A stretch of DNA of 64,000 nucleotides from Zoroaster sp. YZ-2022 (lineage: Eukaryota > Echinodermata > Asteroidea > Forcipulatida > Zoroasteridae), in the NCBI GenBank assembly GCA_029582265.1, contig CM055822.1:1302001-1366000 (forward strand), in the 5' to 3' direction. This document shows positions 48,001 through 57,700 of the stretch, in pieces. Below the pieces are notes generated by a model, which was given only the letters and a program-made list of their open reading frames with translations, did no database searches and was not told where the DNA came from. Position numbers and translations under genes: made by a program. How positions within the stretch are numbered: position 1 is the stretch's first letter; each line of letters begins with the position of its first letter.

Positions 48001-50944
48001 TACAGACATTGGTTGGTTTCTGTACATATCTCTTGATTCTTATAAAGTATGGATGCATTTACAGACATTGGTTGGTTTCTGTACATATCTCTTGATTCTT
48101 ATCAAGTATGGATGCATTTACAGACATTGGTTGGTTTCTGTACATATCTCTTGATTCTTATAAAGTATGGATGCATTTACAGACATTGGTTGGTTTCTGT
48201 ACGTATCTCTTGATTCTTATAAAGTGTGGATGCATTTACAGACATTGGTTGGTTTCTGTACATATATCTCTTGATTCTTATAAAGTATGGATGCATTTAC
48301 AGACATTGGTTGGTTTCTGTACATCTCTCTTGATTCTTATAAAGTATGGATGCATTTACAGACATTGGTTGGTTTCTGTACATATCTCTTGATTCTTATA
48401 AAGTATGGATGCATTTACAGACATTGGTTGGTTTCTGTACATATCTCTTGATTCTTATAAAGTATGGATGCATTTACAGACATTGGTTGGTTTCTGTGCA
48501 TATCTCTTGATTCTTATAAAGTATGGATGCATTTACAGACATTGGTTGGTTTCTGTGCATATCTCTTGATTCTTATAAAGTATGGATGCATTTACAGACA
48601 TTGGTTGGTTTCTGTACATATCTCTTGATTCTTATCAAGTGTGGATGCATTTACAGACATTGGTTGGTTTCTGTACATATATCTTGATTCTTGTAAAGTG
48701 TGGATGCATTTACAGACATTGGTTGGTTTCTGTACATCTCTCTTGATTCTTATAAAGTGTGGATGCATTTACAGACATTGGTTGGTTTCTGTACATATCT
48801 CTTGATTCTTATAAAGTGTGGATGCATTTACAGACATTGGTTGGTTTCTGTACATATATCTTGATTCTTGTAAAGTGTGGATGCATTTACAGACATTGGT
48901 TGGTTTCTGTACATCTCTCTTGATTCTTATAAAGTGTGGATGCATTTACAGACATTGGTTGGTTTCTGTACATATCTCTTGATTCTTATAAAGTGTGGAT
49001 GCATTTACAGACATTGGTTGGTTTCTGTACATATCTCTTGATTCTTATAAAGTGTGGATGCATTTACAGACATTGGTTGGTTTCTGTACATATATCTTGA
49101 TTCTTATAAAGTGTGGATGCATTTACAGACATTGGTTGGTTTCTGTACATATCTCTTGATTCTTATAAAGTGTGGATGCATTTACAGACATTGGTTGGTT
49201 TCTGTACATATCTCTTGATTCTTATAAAGTGTGGATGCATTTACAGACATTGGTTGGTTTCTGTACATATCTCTTGATTCTTATAAAGTGTGGATGCATT
49301 TACAGACATTGGTTGGTTTCTGTACATATCTCTTGATTCTTATAAAGTGTGGATGCATTTACAGACATTGGTTGGTTTCTGTACATATCTCTTGATTCTT
49401 ATAAAGTGTGGATGCATTTACAGACATTGGTTGGTTTCTGTACATATCTCTTGATTCTTATAAAGTGTGGATGCATTTACAGACATTGGTTGGTTTCTGT
49501 ACATATCTCTTGATTCTTATAAAGTGTGGATGCATTTACAGACATTGGTTGGTTTCTGTACATATCTCTTGATTCTTATAAAGTGTGGATGCATTTACAG
49601 ACATTGGTTGGTTTCTGTACATATCTCTTGATTCTTATCAAGTGTGGATGCATTTACAGACATTGGTTGGTTTCTGTACATATCTCTTGATTCTTATAAA
49701 GTGTGGATGCATTTACAGACATTGGTTGGTTTCTGTACATATCTCTTGATTCTTATAAAGTGTGGATGCATTTACAGACATTGGTTGGTTTCTGTACATA
49801 TATCTTGATTCTTATAAAGTGTGGATGCATTTACAGACATTGGTTGGTTTCTGTACATATCTCTTGATTCTTATAAAGTGTGGATGCATTTACAGACATT
49901 GGTTGGTTTCTGTACATATCTCTTGATTCTTATAAAGTGTGGATGCATTTACAGACATTGGTTGGTTTCTGTACATATCTCTTGATTCTTATAAAGTGTG
50001 GATGCATTTACAGACATTGGTTGGTTTCTGTACATATCTCTTGATTCTTATAAAGTGTGGATGCATTTACAGACATTGGTTGGTTTCTGTACATATCTCT
50101 TGATTCTTATAAAGTGTGGATGCATTTACAGACATTGGTTGGTTTCTGTACATATCTCTTGATTCTTATAAAGTGTGGATGCATTTACAGACATTGGTTG
50201 GTTTCTGTACATATCTCTTGATTCTTATAAAGTGTGGATGCATTTACAGACATTGGTTGGTTTCTGTACATATCTCTTGATTCTTATAAAGTGTGGATGC
50301 ATTTACAGACATTGGTTGGTTTCTGTACATATCTCTTGATTCTTATAAAGTGTGGATGCATTTACAGACATTTTACCAAAAGTGTATAGCTGGTATTAAG
50401 TGACATTTCTGTTTTGGTTATTTTGCTACTGTTCAGGTTGGTGATGTTCACCTTTGCCGGTGACCGCTTCATGATCCCAGATGACCCCTTGGGGAGGGGA
50501 GGCCCTCGCATCAGTCAGCTCCTGAGGAAATCCCAGCAATCAGTTCAAAGAGTGGGTCCAAGTGGATATGGGCGTGACCACAACACTCATGCTTCACGAC
50601 AGCTCTTACCTGTTGTACCATTGTCTGGGGCTGGCCCTCGTCAATGGGAGGTGCATTCAGTAGCTGGAGGTCCGTTGTCTCAACAAGATTCTGCCGTGGT
50701 GCAGCCTGTGCCAATAAGAACTACCCGGCATCCAGCTGCATTAGCTCCTGTGTTCAGCAGCAACATCACTGAAGTGAAATATGACCCAAAACAGTCTCCT
50801 TTCTACAAGATGTTACAAAGCATCTTACCACAGAACGAGGAGGAGATTTTTAAAATTCTAACGCAGTTCAAGGACTTGAAAGATGCTAATAGGTTAACGA
50901 CGTTAGTATTGGATGAGATCAAGAACAATGAATCAAAGCAGTAG
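32842..50944 (+). CDS. N4BP1: N4BP1/KHNYN-type RNase gene (span of seven coding exons)
   Basis: The exons are 32842-33048, 33988-34066, 38757-38852, 42907-44404, 46591-46833, 47106-47213 and 50437-50944. Their phases agree at every junction, and together they make 2739 bp, that is 912 residues plus stop. Human N4BP1 is of similar length. Domain order: KH-like N-terminus, UBA-like segment (about residues 305-350), two SUMO-interaction-like motifs (about 432 and 452), Q-rich coiled coil (about 500-590), NYN/PIN-like RNase domain (about 615-765) and a C-terminal CoCUN-like segment. In vertebrates this family binds NEDD4-type ligases and ubiquitin/NEDD8 and cleaves RNA in innate defence and NF-kB control. 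Here only the domain content is seen; the role is inferred. Introns are packed with repeats. Human KHNYN and NYNRIN are related, so orthology needs a tree. Confidence 0.88.
33131..33493 (+). mobile_element. tRNA-derived SINE, copy 2, in intron 1
   Basis: It has an A-box-like GTGGCCGAGCGG and an exact B box GGTTCGAATCC (33198-33208), as in Leu/Ser-type tRNAs. The same body as at 31.9-32.25 kb follows, then the tail TGCGCCTTGAGCACC... GTGCGCTATATAAG and (ATT)n. Confidence 0.85.
33772..33898. mobile_element. Small MITE in intron 1
   Basis: AGACCATTTCACACGAGCCG and GCTCGTGTGAAAAGGTCT are inverted ends about 85 bases apart. Confidence 0.6.
33988..34066 (+). CDS. N4BP1: N4BP1-like exon 2
   Basis: Acceptor TTTATTTGCAG and donor GAGAG-GTAAGT. 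It encodes [21 protein letters not shown] and HSDLR, matching vertebrate N4BP1 EYI..-CEPELEE..-YPKD. It starts in phase 0 and leaves phase 1. Confidence 0.8.
34399..34698. mobile_element. TTAA-flanked MITE A (family 1)
   Basis: TTAA lies on both sides (34395-34398 and 34699-34702). The left end is CCCTCCTACTATTGCTGCAC. The core is full of TTTTGACTG words. Compared with copies B and C, the right terminus has lost the TAGTAGG part. Piggybac-like by target site and CCC ends. Confidence 0.7.
34706..34943. mobile_element. Mariner-type MITE
   Basis: Inverted ends CACTACTCAAAACAATTTAG, flanked by TA (34704-34705 and 34944-34945). It landed directly next to MITE A and a 52-bp TTAA palindrome (34951-35002, CCCTCAAAAGGGTCAAAATC and its complement). 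Confidence 0.75.
35278..35669. mobile_element. hAT-type MITE, copy 2
   Basis: Same ends as copy 1 (TAGGGCTGTGCG / GGCACAGCCCTA). The eight bases GTATGTAT are duplicated exactly at 35270-35277 and 35670-35677. 392 bp. A third, partial copy is at about 59770-59870. Confidence 0.85.
35878..36166. mobile_element. TTAA-flanked MITE B (family 1, inverted to A)
   Basis: TTAA at 35874-35877 and 36167-36170. The ends are CCCTCCTACTACCACAAGGG and the inverted GCAGCGATAGTAGGACGG. The core is the reverse complement of A (GGTCAAAATGAGTCAACC and similar TCAAAA words). Confidence 0.8.
36394..36760. mobile_element. TTAA-flanked MITE D (family 2)
   Basis: TTAA at 36390-36393 and 36761-36764. The ends are CCCTCCTACT and AGTAGGAGGG, shared with family 1. 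The core is entirely different, made of ACCATTTGAAACCATTCAAA-type words. It interrupts a copy of the dispersed repeat (left flank TTTCAGCTTATTATGTTGTG). Confidence 0.8.
37251..37412. repeat. 162-bp near-perfect palindrome in intron 2
   Basis: Two arms of about 80 bp meet at ATCGTGTAGTACACGAT. Each arm includes TCTGGGCCATGG and GCAAACAGCGTCGATATCGA, then TGTACATG. There are only a handful of mismatches, and essentially no loop. Confidence 0.85.
37434..37470 (+). CDS. Possible first coding exon of a nested gene (weak)
   Basis: ATGGATCGTCAACAGTACAC opens a frame reading [11 protein letters not shown], ending at a consensus donor (AGAG-GTAAGTATC, within a base or two). It resembles the start of a protein-kinase domain. 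I found no following exon, so this is only a prompt to check. Confidence 0.15.
38757..38852 (+). CDS. N4BP1: N4BP1-like exon 3
   Basis: Acceptor TTTTTTTTAG at 38747-38756, donor GGAATTG-GTAATT. In the frame set by exon 2 it reads [20 protein letters not shown] then [12 protein letters not shown]. The C-x-F-x-x-A-E pattern matches vertebrate N4BP1 (CIFVGAES). It enters and leaves in phase 1, exactly as exons 2 and 4 require. Confidence 0.75.
39132..40530. repeat. Tandem duplication, unit about 0.68-0.72 kb
   Basis: Both copies run from TTCTGTTTTCTTATCAACAA through GACCATGTACACTCATTTC and TTTATGTACAAAATGGCATC to GGTTTTTCCATAAACAAAG, then AATTATCAG and TTTGATCCAGTGGATAT. The second copy carries an insertion containing AGTATGGATGCAG, a word from the 59-bp satellite. 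Confidence 0.85.
41696..41997. mobile_element. TTAA-flanked MITE E (family 3)
   Basis: TTAA at 41692-41695 and 41998-42001. Ends CCCTAACCCTGCCAGATGCA and CCTGGAGGGTTAGGG. The core repeats words such as GATGCA, GCATCAG and GTGCATCAGG. Confidence 0.8.
42160..42300. repeat. 27-bp tandem repeat, five copies
   Basis: The unit CTAAGCAATATAAAACGG followed by ACTACTCTG lies inside a CTAAGCAA dispersed repeat that spans 42105-42345. Confidence 0.85.
42382..42743 (+). mobile_element. TTAA-flanked MITE F (family 4)
   Basis: TTAA at 42378-42381 and 42744-42747. Ends CCCTCCTATAGG and GGGCAAAGGAGGG. It is nearly identical to MITE G in reverse orientation. It lies 164 bp upstream of exon 4. Confidence 0.85.
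42907..44404 (+). CDS. N4BP1: N4BP1-like exon 4 (UBA-like, SIMs, coiled coil, start of NYN)
   Basis: Acceptor CTAAACAG at 42906. In the exon 3 frame it starts [21 protein letters not shown] long, acidic, Ser-rich linker follows. A UBA/CUE-like helical segment ([20 protein letters not shown], then [16 protein letters not shown]) sits near residues 305-350. [11 protein letters not shown] and [14 protein letters not shown] are two hydrophobic-then-acidic SUMO-interaction-like motifs. A Gln-rich coiled coil with a short polyQ run precedes [12 protein letters not shown], the first strand of the NYN domain with its catalytic Asp. Donor ATGTG-GTATGT, phase 2. Readthrough of the donor would stop within 50 codons. 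Confidence 0.88.
44608..44760 (+). repeat. Penelope-like repeat copy
   Basis: Contains TTGTAGCTTTGTGTGG, GCGGTGACACTGTGTG, GAGTAGTAATTAG, GAACCGGAGG and GTTTCGATCAGTGTGCTC, ending near GTCAGGAG. Confidence 0.7.
44956..45314 (-). mobile_element. TTAA-flanked MITE G (family 4, inverted to F)
   Basis: TTAA at 44952-44955 and 45315-45318. Ends CCCTCCTATGCCCAGGCTG and AACCTATAGGAGGG. It is the reverse complement of F along its whole length, with scattered mismatches. It lies 551 bp downstream of exon 4. Confidence 0.85.
45432..45845. mobile_element. TTAA-flanked MITE H (family 5)
   Basis: TTAA at 45428-45431 and 45846-45849. Ends CCCCTTGCGTATGG and CCGTACGCAAGGGG. The 414-bp core is moderately GC-rich and unrelated to the other families. 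Confidence 0.8.
45952..46178. repeat. Polypurine G-rich tract
   Basis: About 227 bases of almost pure G and A (GGGGAGGGGA and GGGAGGGAAGG units) on the sense strand of intron 4. Proline-rich and glycine/arginine-rich frames across it are artefacts. Confidence 0.95.
46591..46833 (+). CDS. N4BP1: N4BP1-like exon 5 (NYN domain)
   Basis: Acceptor GTACTTACAG. With the 2 bases from exon 4 it reads [20 protein letters not shown], then [14 protein letters not shown], and ends [10 protein letters not shown]. These are the NYN signature steps; the adjacent Asp pair is expected to bind metal in the RNase site. The donor CGACAG-GTGAAG splits an Arg codon. Confidence 0.9.
47106..47213 (+). CDS. N4BP1: N4BP1-like exon 6 (NYN domain)
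   Basis: Acceptor AAATCTACAG and donor AATAG-GTGAGA. It encodes [20 protein letters not shown] then [19 protein letters not shown] holds the further conserved Asp of the NYN active site. Confidence 0.9.
47634..50372. repeat. 59-bp satellite array 1 (about 46 copies) in intron 6
   Basis: The unit reads ATGGATGCATTTACAGACAT, then TGGTTGGTTTCTGTACATAT, then CTCTTGATTCTTATAAAGT. Early units have AGTATGG; from about 48640 all have AGTGTGG. A block of about 356 bp at 47752 is repeated at 48108 with the same variant order, a higher-order duplication. Long frames through the array are artefacts, because three units make a whole number of codons. Confidence 0.97.
50437..50944 (+). CDS. N4BP1: N4BP1-like exon 7 (end of NYN, CoCUN-like C-terminus)
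   Basis: Acceptor TTGCTACTGTTCAG, 64 bases after the last satellite unit. It encodes [20 protein letters not shown], then [10 protein letters not shown], closing the NYN fold. A low-complexity linker of about 80 residues follows, then [20 protein letters not shown] and [16 protein letters not shown]. This is the conserved C-terminal segment of N4BP1/KHNYN proteins (CoCUN, reported to bind NEDD8/ubiquitin). Stop TAG at 50942-50944. A possible poly(A) signal AATAAA is at 51903-51908. Confidence 0.9.
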
Positions 50945-52337
50945 TCTCAGAAATGCCCCCCCCCCCCCTTGTCAATCCTAATGGATCAGTCAGTGAAATT
51001 GTTATTGTACTACCCAGCAACATTCACCAAAAGCTTGTTTCCCCTTTCCTTCTCTTCCCCCGCCCCCCCAATCTGAAAACCTGGCTACGTCACTGACTCT
51101 AGGTAATGGATTAAGCAGAGACAAATGAAAATTATATATGCTACCTTGGAACAAATTTGGATGTTCCACTGGTAGATGGATGTCGTTCATTTTGCTTCTT
51201 TGAACAAACTGTTATAAAGTGTTGGTTTGTGGTATTACTTTATGCTGAGAAATGCATTGCTTTACAGGCAAAAAGAATGCCTGCATCTTGATAAATTTAT
51301 TTTAGGTTAACCCACTGCCCCCATACAAGTTTTGCAAATTTTTTTTTTTCTAGATATACAATCCTAACAAGAATGGATGCTACAGATTTTGTTTTATGGT
51401 TCTTGTTCAACTGAAAATCAGTTAAAAAATAGTAAATTAAAACCTTAAATGTCACTTTGTGTTTTATTTCCCCAAAAACTTTTTATTTGCTTTATACACA
51501 TGTATTCAGGTGAAAATCTGGTAATTTGAGTTTTATGACGTACCGAACATTCAATACGTATTTACTGAAATGAGATTTGAACCTGCGACGGTCGAAGTCC
51601 TGTTTCAGTCACTTTTCTTTGTTCACTTAAAATAACTGTATGAATCTCGTCTGTTTCATTTGATGAGAAGAGAAATTTAAATTGGTACTTTGAGAAGAAG
51701 ATAAGCCCAATTTTTTTTTTAAACCACTTTACTACTTTTGTATTGATAATCATTTTCAAATTTCATGATTCTTAAACATTGGACTGTTGAAAAGTTTTTT
51801 TTTTCCCTCGAGTGGTAAATTTAATAGACTTGTTTATGCAGTACATAATGTTTATAGAATTTTTTTTTATTGTTGCCTCATATTCAGTACTACACGAATT
51901 TGAATAAAATAATGTATTACAAAGAAAGAGAAACACTCAAAAATTATATTCAAAATGAGTCGAGCAGCATTAATTTCACATGATTCATTGCTTTATAATA
52001 TATATATATATATATATATTATATGAAAATACATAGGACAGCCACAATACATTGAATGTTGTCCTAAATAAATATCTTTAACAGAGGACAAATAAACGTA
52101 TTTTAAAAATTAGAATAACCGCTAGCTAAGACAATTGGGCCTGTAGTGTTCCATACAGGATGACCCATTTTTTGCATTACTTAAACACAAGATAATCCAA
52201 AATGTTTGTCAGAAACATGATGCCCAATTTGCTATGATCTACGAAACGTTCATAAATGTTTGATTTTAAAAACCAAAAATTATATAATGCCGCTGCTATT
52301 TTTGCCATTGTAAGTTTGACCAAAAAAAACCTGACAC
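50945..52337. other. 3' flank of the N4BP1-like gene
   Basis: Presumed 3' UTR and intergenic DNA. It has AATAAA at 51903-51908 and 52067-52072 and a short (AT)n tract near 52000. No gene is seen. Confidence 0.45.
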
Positions 52338-52341
52338 TTAA

Positions 52342-53273
52342 CCCTAACCATCCCAAATCCTCTTTGCCAAAGTGAAGGATTGTGAAGGATTCAGGGCGGT
52401 TGTGATTATTTGCTTGCTGGATAATGGAGAATTAAGGTTACATGCTGGTCATTCCATAAAAGGATTCTGGAGGATTGAGATTATTGCTTATTTTAGTACA
52501 TACATGTACAGGTTCATGCTTAAATCAGTGGACACTTTTCATTGCTCCATGCAGGGACAGTCCTAGGCCATGTACGTGATGACAGATTAGAAACACCTGT
52601 GCATATACATATTCTGTATTCCAATGCTAGTCACAAAGATCCATGTATAATCTGCATATTAGTGGTCCTTTGTTTAGTCTGTATTCCAAATCGTAGTGCC
52701 AATTGTACATGTACAGGTTTATTTTACATGTAGGTATTGCAAAGTTCATGTTTGGGTCAGTGGACACTGTTTATTGGGAAGGTCCCTGGCTCTGGGCCAT
52801 GTACATGATGACAGATTAGAAACACCTGTGGTACATAGTCTGTATTCTAATGGCAGTGGCAGTCCCCCCCAGCAACTGAGTATTGTACACAACACATATA
52901 GGCAGTCCCTCCAGTAATAAAGTATTGTACACAAACAGATAGGAAAACACAGGTATACATGTTTTCATATGCATATATTTACAGTGGTTAAAGGGTCAAG
53001 GGTTAGATTTAGTGGTTGGGAGTGGCCTCCAAAACATAAACATCCAGTAAAAAATAATTTCTTACACCAGCACCATACCCAAAAATACCATTACCTAAAC
53101 CTGTCCAGGCGCGTGTCCAGGATTTTCAGCAGGGGGGGGGGGTCTGAGACTATCTAAGCGGAGCACCACCATCGGTTGGCGCGGAGCGTACAGGGGGCGC
53201 GAGCAGGGGGGTCCAGACCCCCTGGACCCCCCCCTTGGACACGCGCCTGCTGTCACTGGAGGATTTTGGAGGG
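52342..53273. mobile_element. TTAA-flanked element I (family 6) with a nested GC-rich MITE
   Basis: TTAA at 52338-52341 and 53274-53277. The left end CCCTAACCATCCCAAATCC, then TCTTTGCCAAAGTGAAGGAT, is shared with element J. A nested element at about 53104-53250 has inverted ends CAGGCGCGTGTCCAGG / CCTTGGACACGCGCCTG. Confidence 0.7.
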
Positions 53274-53754
53274 TTAAGGCACACATTGTGATAAAATATA
53301 CATGGTGTGAATGAGAAACACAACATGTATTCAGAGTGTTGTTATCTTCAAACGTTGAAGGGCACAAATATAACTATGATAAGTTCAATGGGAGAACTTG
53401 AGGCACTATTTGTTTTATAGGGCCTCATGTTTTTCTAAGGATTCCTGTTCCCCTTCATGCAGTTGTGTAACAAAATTGCTTTGTTTTCAAAATGGAGCCA
53501 GTTAATCCAACAGAAGTTTCACGGACAAATATTTGAGCATCATAATGTTGATTTTAAATTATGTAAAAAGAATGAGACAAAAATGAAACATTTTAGGACA
53601 CCCTGTAAACAAACTTCAAATTAATTTTTTTTTTTTAATTCTTCCTTCAAAAATGATTCCCATTGAGTATGTAATATATATACAAACAATTTTTATTAGC
53701 ACACATTTAATAATTTGATGGAAAGGAAGGGGGGGTTAAATACACTGGAATTAA

Positions 53755-54010
53755 CCAGTTCGCGTCAGAGGCCATGTATACACGCACATTTTTTTTTGGA
53801 CAGCGGATCGGAGAGCGTCTAAACACGCCACAGGATTCTCGGGAATTTTGTATAGATTCCCGGTCGACGTGGCAATGAGCCATAAGCATTCGGTGGAAGA
53901 CGCGGTCTCCCCAGTCACACTCTGGTGAGCACCATTGTTCGTGTTTGTGCGGTAAAAATAGACCCGCCACGGGGGTTCGGAAAAACTTTTTTATTCCCGG
54001 TGGGAACTGG
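53755..54010. mobile_element. TTAA-flanked element L (family 7)
   Basis: TTAA at 53751-53754 and 54011-54014. Inverted ends CCAGTTCGCG and GGGAACTGG, 256 bp. The ends differ from the CCCT families. Confidence 0.6.
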
Positions 54011-54014
54011 TTAA

Positions 54015-54625
54015 TAAAAAAAAATTGGAATGCATTTCACAATTTTCTTGTTAGTGACACAATGAAATAAGCTGTAACTTTCTTATGTTATATTTACATA
54101 TATCTCTTGATTGGTATGGAAACATTTAAAGACATTTTACCACAAGTGAATATTGGCTTTATAGAGAATGTACAACAATGCTATTTGATTATGTTTGTTC
54201 ATTTCAACCCTCGAGTTTACATGAAATATATCACAAAAACTAACCTGCGGAAAGTTGTAACCTCCAGTTATTTTCAGAACTAATTACTACTCAATTGAGA
54301 ATTTCACATGGTGTCACCGCAAATAGTCTTTACCTATCCTCTTCACCATGCAAAGCTACAAGTTTTACTTAACCTGTGGATAGTATCATCACAACAGGTG
54401 CTTTCGTTTTGAGGAGAAAAATCAGTTGTTTTTAATGTTTTACAAAAAGTAAAAAGTAATTTTGGCTAAACAATTCCTGTTTTCTCTAAGATGGAAGCAA
54501 TTTAAATGGAAATAATTTGTCAGGTGAATTGTTACTTGTACCAACTTGAAACCATGTCAGTTTTTAGATAAGAGTTTATTTGACAATCTGGTAATTACCG
54601 ATGTTGTACCTTTCCTCGAATGGGT
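54015..54625. other. Dispersed-repeat copies next to the SLC35C2 3' end
   Basis: 54060-54190 contains one degenerate 59-bp-like unit (ATATCTCTTGATTGGTATGG). 54250-54370 is a reverse-strand Penelope-like copy. 54540-54625 resembles the 33.6-33.7 kb repeat. AATAAA on the minus strand at 54575-54580 could serve as the SLC35C2 poly(A) signal. Confidence 0.5.
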
Positions 54626-54631
54626 TCTGTA

Positions 54632-54762
54632 CTATAATTTTGTTACATGCATCCGTTTAGCATTGAATATCTCTTCCTCGTCTTCATCATCATCTAACCC
54701 ATCCATCAGCAGTTGCTCCTTGTCTCCATTCTGTGATGCACTATTCCGTGTGTTAACAGGAT
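54632..54762 (-). CDS. SLC35C2: SLC35C2 last exon (acidic cytosolic tail)
   Basis: Acceptor ATATCTTTCAG on the minus strand. With the G from the previous exon it reads DPVNTRNSASQNGDKEQLLM, DGLDDDEDEEEIFNAKRM, HVTKL and stop. This resembles the human tail (LELLLRSS... EEEEYFVAQGQQ), and the phase fits the donor at 56674. Confidence 0.75.
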
Positions 54763-57700
54763 CTGAAAGATATTCACAACCATTGTAATTTGAGGCCCCT
54801 GTATATACATTGGTAGTTCCAACAAAATGAATCGGGTTTCTAATGTTTTTTTTGGACAATTTAACTCACAAATCCAACCCCCACCCCCACCCCCACATCA
54901 ATAAATCCTCAAGTTTTTCCTAAAACGTACTTAGTGTAAAGTTGATGATGGTTTCAAACATGTTAAGGTAAGGTATTGGATTGGTAACAAAATGGTCAAT
55001 TATGATATCAATTTTCCCTTGTTTGAAATGTTGTCAACTTTAAACGGACACCATCGTTACGATCAGAGCAGACTTTCAACAGGGCATGGAATCGGTGTCC
55101 TAGTTTAAGATGAACACAGTGACTGAAAATTACTGGCTCATTTATGGAGCATCAACGGTAATATGACGTTATCACATGGGGTATTATGGCAGTCACTCAG
55201 TTAATCTAAATCTAGCACTCTGATTCCATGCCCTGTTGATCGTGACGATACTTTCCAATTCAAATTTAGGAAAGGGTAGCCTTTCCTACATTACACATAA
55301 TAATGAATACAATAAATCTGAATGCATTTGCATTTTTGTTCTGAACAACACAACATCATGAGCTGAAACTTTCACAGGATGGTTGTTTAATGTATGTCTT
55401 GATTCAAAGAGAGTCAACATACTCATAGAAGCAGTTTTGCCAACATTACCAGTGCTGTACCTTCCCTTCAATGTATATCTTGATTCAAAGAGAGTAAGCA
55501 TACTCATAGAAGCAGTGTTGCCAACATTACCAATGCTGTACCTTCCCTTCAATGTATATCTTGATTCAAAGAGAGTAAGCATACTCATAGAAGCAGTTTT
55601 GCCAACATTACCAGTGCTGTACCTTCCCTTCAATGTATATCTTGATTCAAAGAGAGTCAGCATACTCATAGAAGCAGTTTTGCCAACATTACCAGTGCTG
55701 TACCTTCCCTTCAATGTATATCTTGATTCAAAGAGAGTAAGCATACTCATAGAAGCAGTGTTGCCAACATTACCAATGCTGTACCTTCCCTTCAATGTAT
55801 ATCTTGATTCAAAGAGAGTCAACATACTCATGGAAGCAGTTTGGCCAACATTACCAGTGCTGTACCTTCCCTTCAATGTATATCTTGATTCAAAGAGAGT
55901 CAACATACTCATAGAAGCAGTTTTGCCAACATTACCAGTGCTGCACCTTCCCTTCAATGTATATCTTGATTCAAAGAGAGTAAGCATACTCATAGAAGCA
56001 GTGTTGCCAACATTACCAATGCTGTACCTTCCCTTCAATGTATATCTTGATTCAAAGAGAGTAAGCATACTCATAGAAGCAGTTTTGCCAACATTACCAG
56101 TGCTGTACCTTCCCTTCAATGTATATCTTGATTCAAAGAGTCAACATACTCATAGAAGCAGTTTTGCCAACATTACCAGTGCTGTACCTTCCTTTCAATG
56201 TATATCTTGATTCAAAGAGAGTAAGCATACTCATAGAAGCAGTTTTGCCAACATTACCAGTGCTGTACCTTCCCTTCAATGTATATCTTGATTCAAAGAG
56301 AGTAAGCATACTCATAGAAGCAGTTTGGCCAACATTACCAATGTTGTACCTTCCCTTCAATGTATATCTTGATTCAAAGAGAGTAAGCATACTCATAGAA
56401 GCAGTTTTGCCAACATGACCGATGCTGTACCTTCCCTTCAATGTATATCTTGATTCAAAGAGAGTAAGCATACTTGTAGAAGCAGTGTTGCCAACATTAC
56501 CAGTGCTGTACCTTCCCTTCAATGTATATCTTGATTCAAGATTCAAGACTCTTTACCCTGAAAGGGTTTGCCAAGAAAAAAAAACAAGTGTCTGACCTCG
56601 CCCCAAGCCAACATTGTGTACAATTTAACTCACGTCCCCTTCTTCATCAAGAAGCCACACCCTTCTGTTTTACCTTTTGTGGCAATAGCTTTGATGATAA
56701 TATGGAGTGCGATACCAGCCAGACATATGACCATACCAATGAAGTTTACTGCCAACACTGTGTCTCCACTGTACTCTGTTGCAATATAAAGTGTACAAAT
56801 TTCCTGCATGAAAAACAAACCAAAACATTAATATGAGCAGCATTCAATGTATAATTCCAAACTTTGTCTTAAGATAATAGAATTCCTTACGAAATACAGC
56901 TTAACAAATTTAAAGATGTTTTCTTTAAGATTCCATGGGCACTGTTATCTTGCTGGCACGCAACTGACCAATAAATCAATTTAAAAAAAAGGAAATTCTC
57001 AGATTCAGACTGCGAGAGCGAAGCATTCTAAATGATCTCTTGTGAACATATCTAAGGTAAACTTTTAAAAAGTATGTAAAAATACATCCTTTGAAATTCA
57101 TTCTGTCTCAGGATTCGCAGGTGCTATCATTTAAGTAAATTGTGAAATAATTTCCAAACATTATTTCTGTCCTAAAGACAGTGTTGGAATGCTGAATACG
57201 AACAGCCTTCATTTTTTTCACTCATTAACCACAGTATGAAATAAACTGAAACTTTTACAGGTTAGTTTTTTTATACATATATCTTGATTCTTATAAAGTA
57301 TGGATGCATTTACAGACATTGGTTGGTTTCTGTACATATCTCTTGATTCTTATAAAGTATGGATGCATTTACAGACATTGGTTGGTTTCTGTACATATCT
57401 CTTGATTCTTATAAAGTATGGATGCATTTACAGACATTGGTTGGTTTCTGTACATATCTCTTGATTCTTATCAAGTATGGATGCATTACAGACATTGGTT
57501 GGTTTCTGTACATATCTCTTGATTCTTATAAAGTATGGATGCATTTACAGACATTGGTTGGTTTCTGTACATCTCTCTTGATTCTTATAAAGTATGGATG
57601 CATTTACAGACATTGGTTGGTTTCTGTACATATATCTTGATTCTTATAAAGTATGGATGCATTTACATACATTGGTTGGTTTCTGTACATATATCTTGAT

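Noticed and set aside
47634..50372. CRISPR-like regular array
   Set aside because: The whole 59-bp unit repeats without unique spacers, in a eukaryotic intron with satellite-type variants.
55286..56546. Long repeat-protein frames of 275-277 codons on both strands
   Set aside because: The 81-bp satellite unit is divisible by three, so it stays open on both strands. It lies in an SLC35C2 intron.
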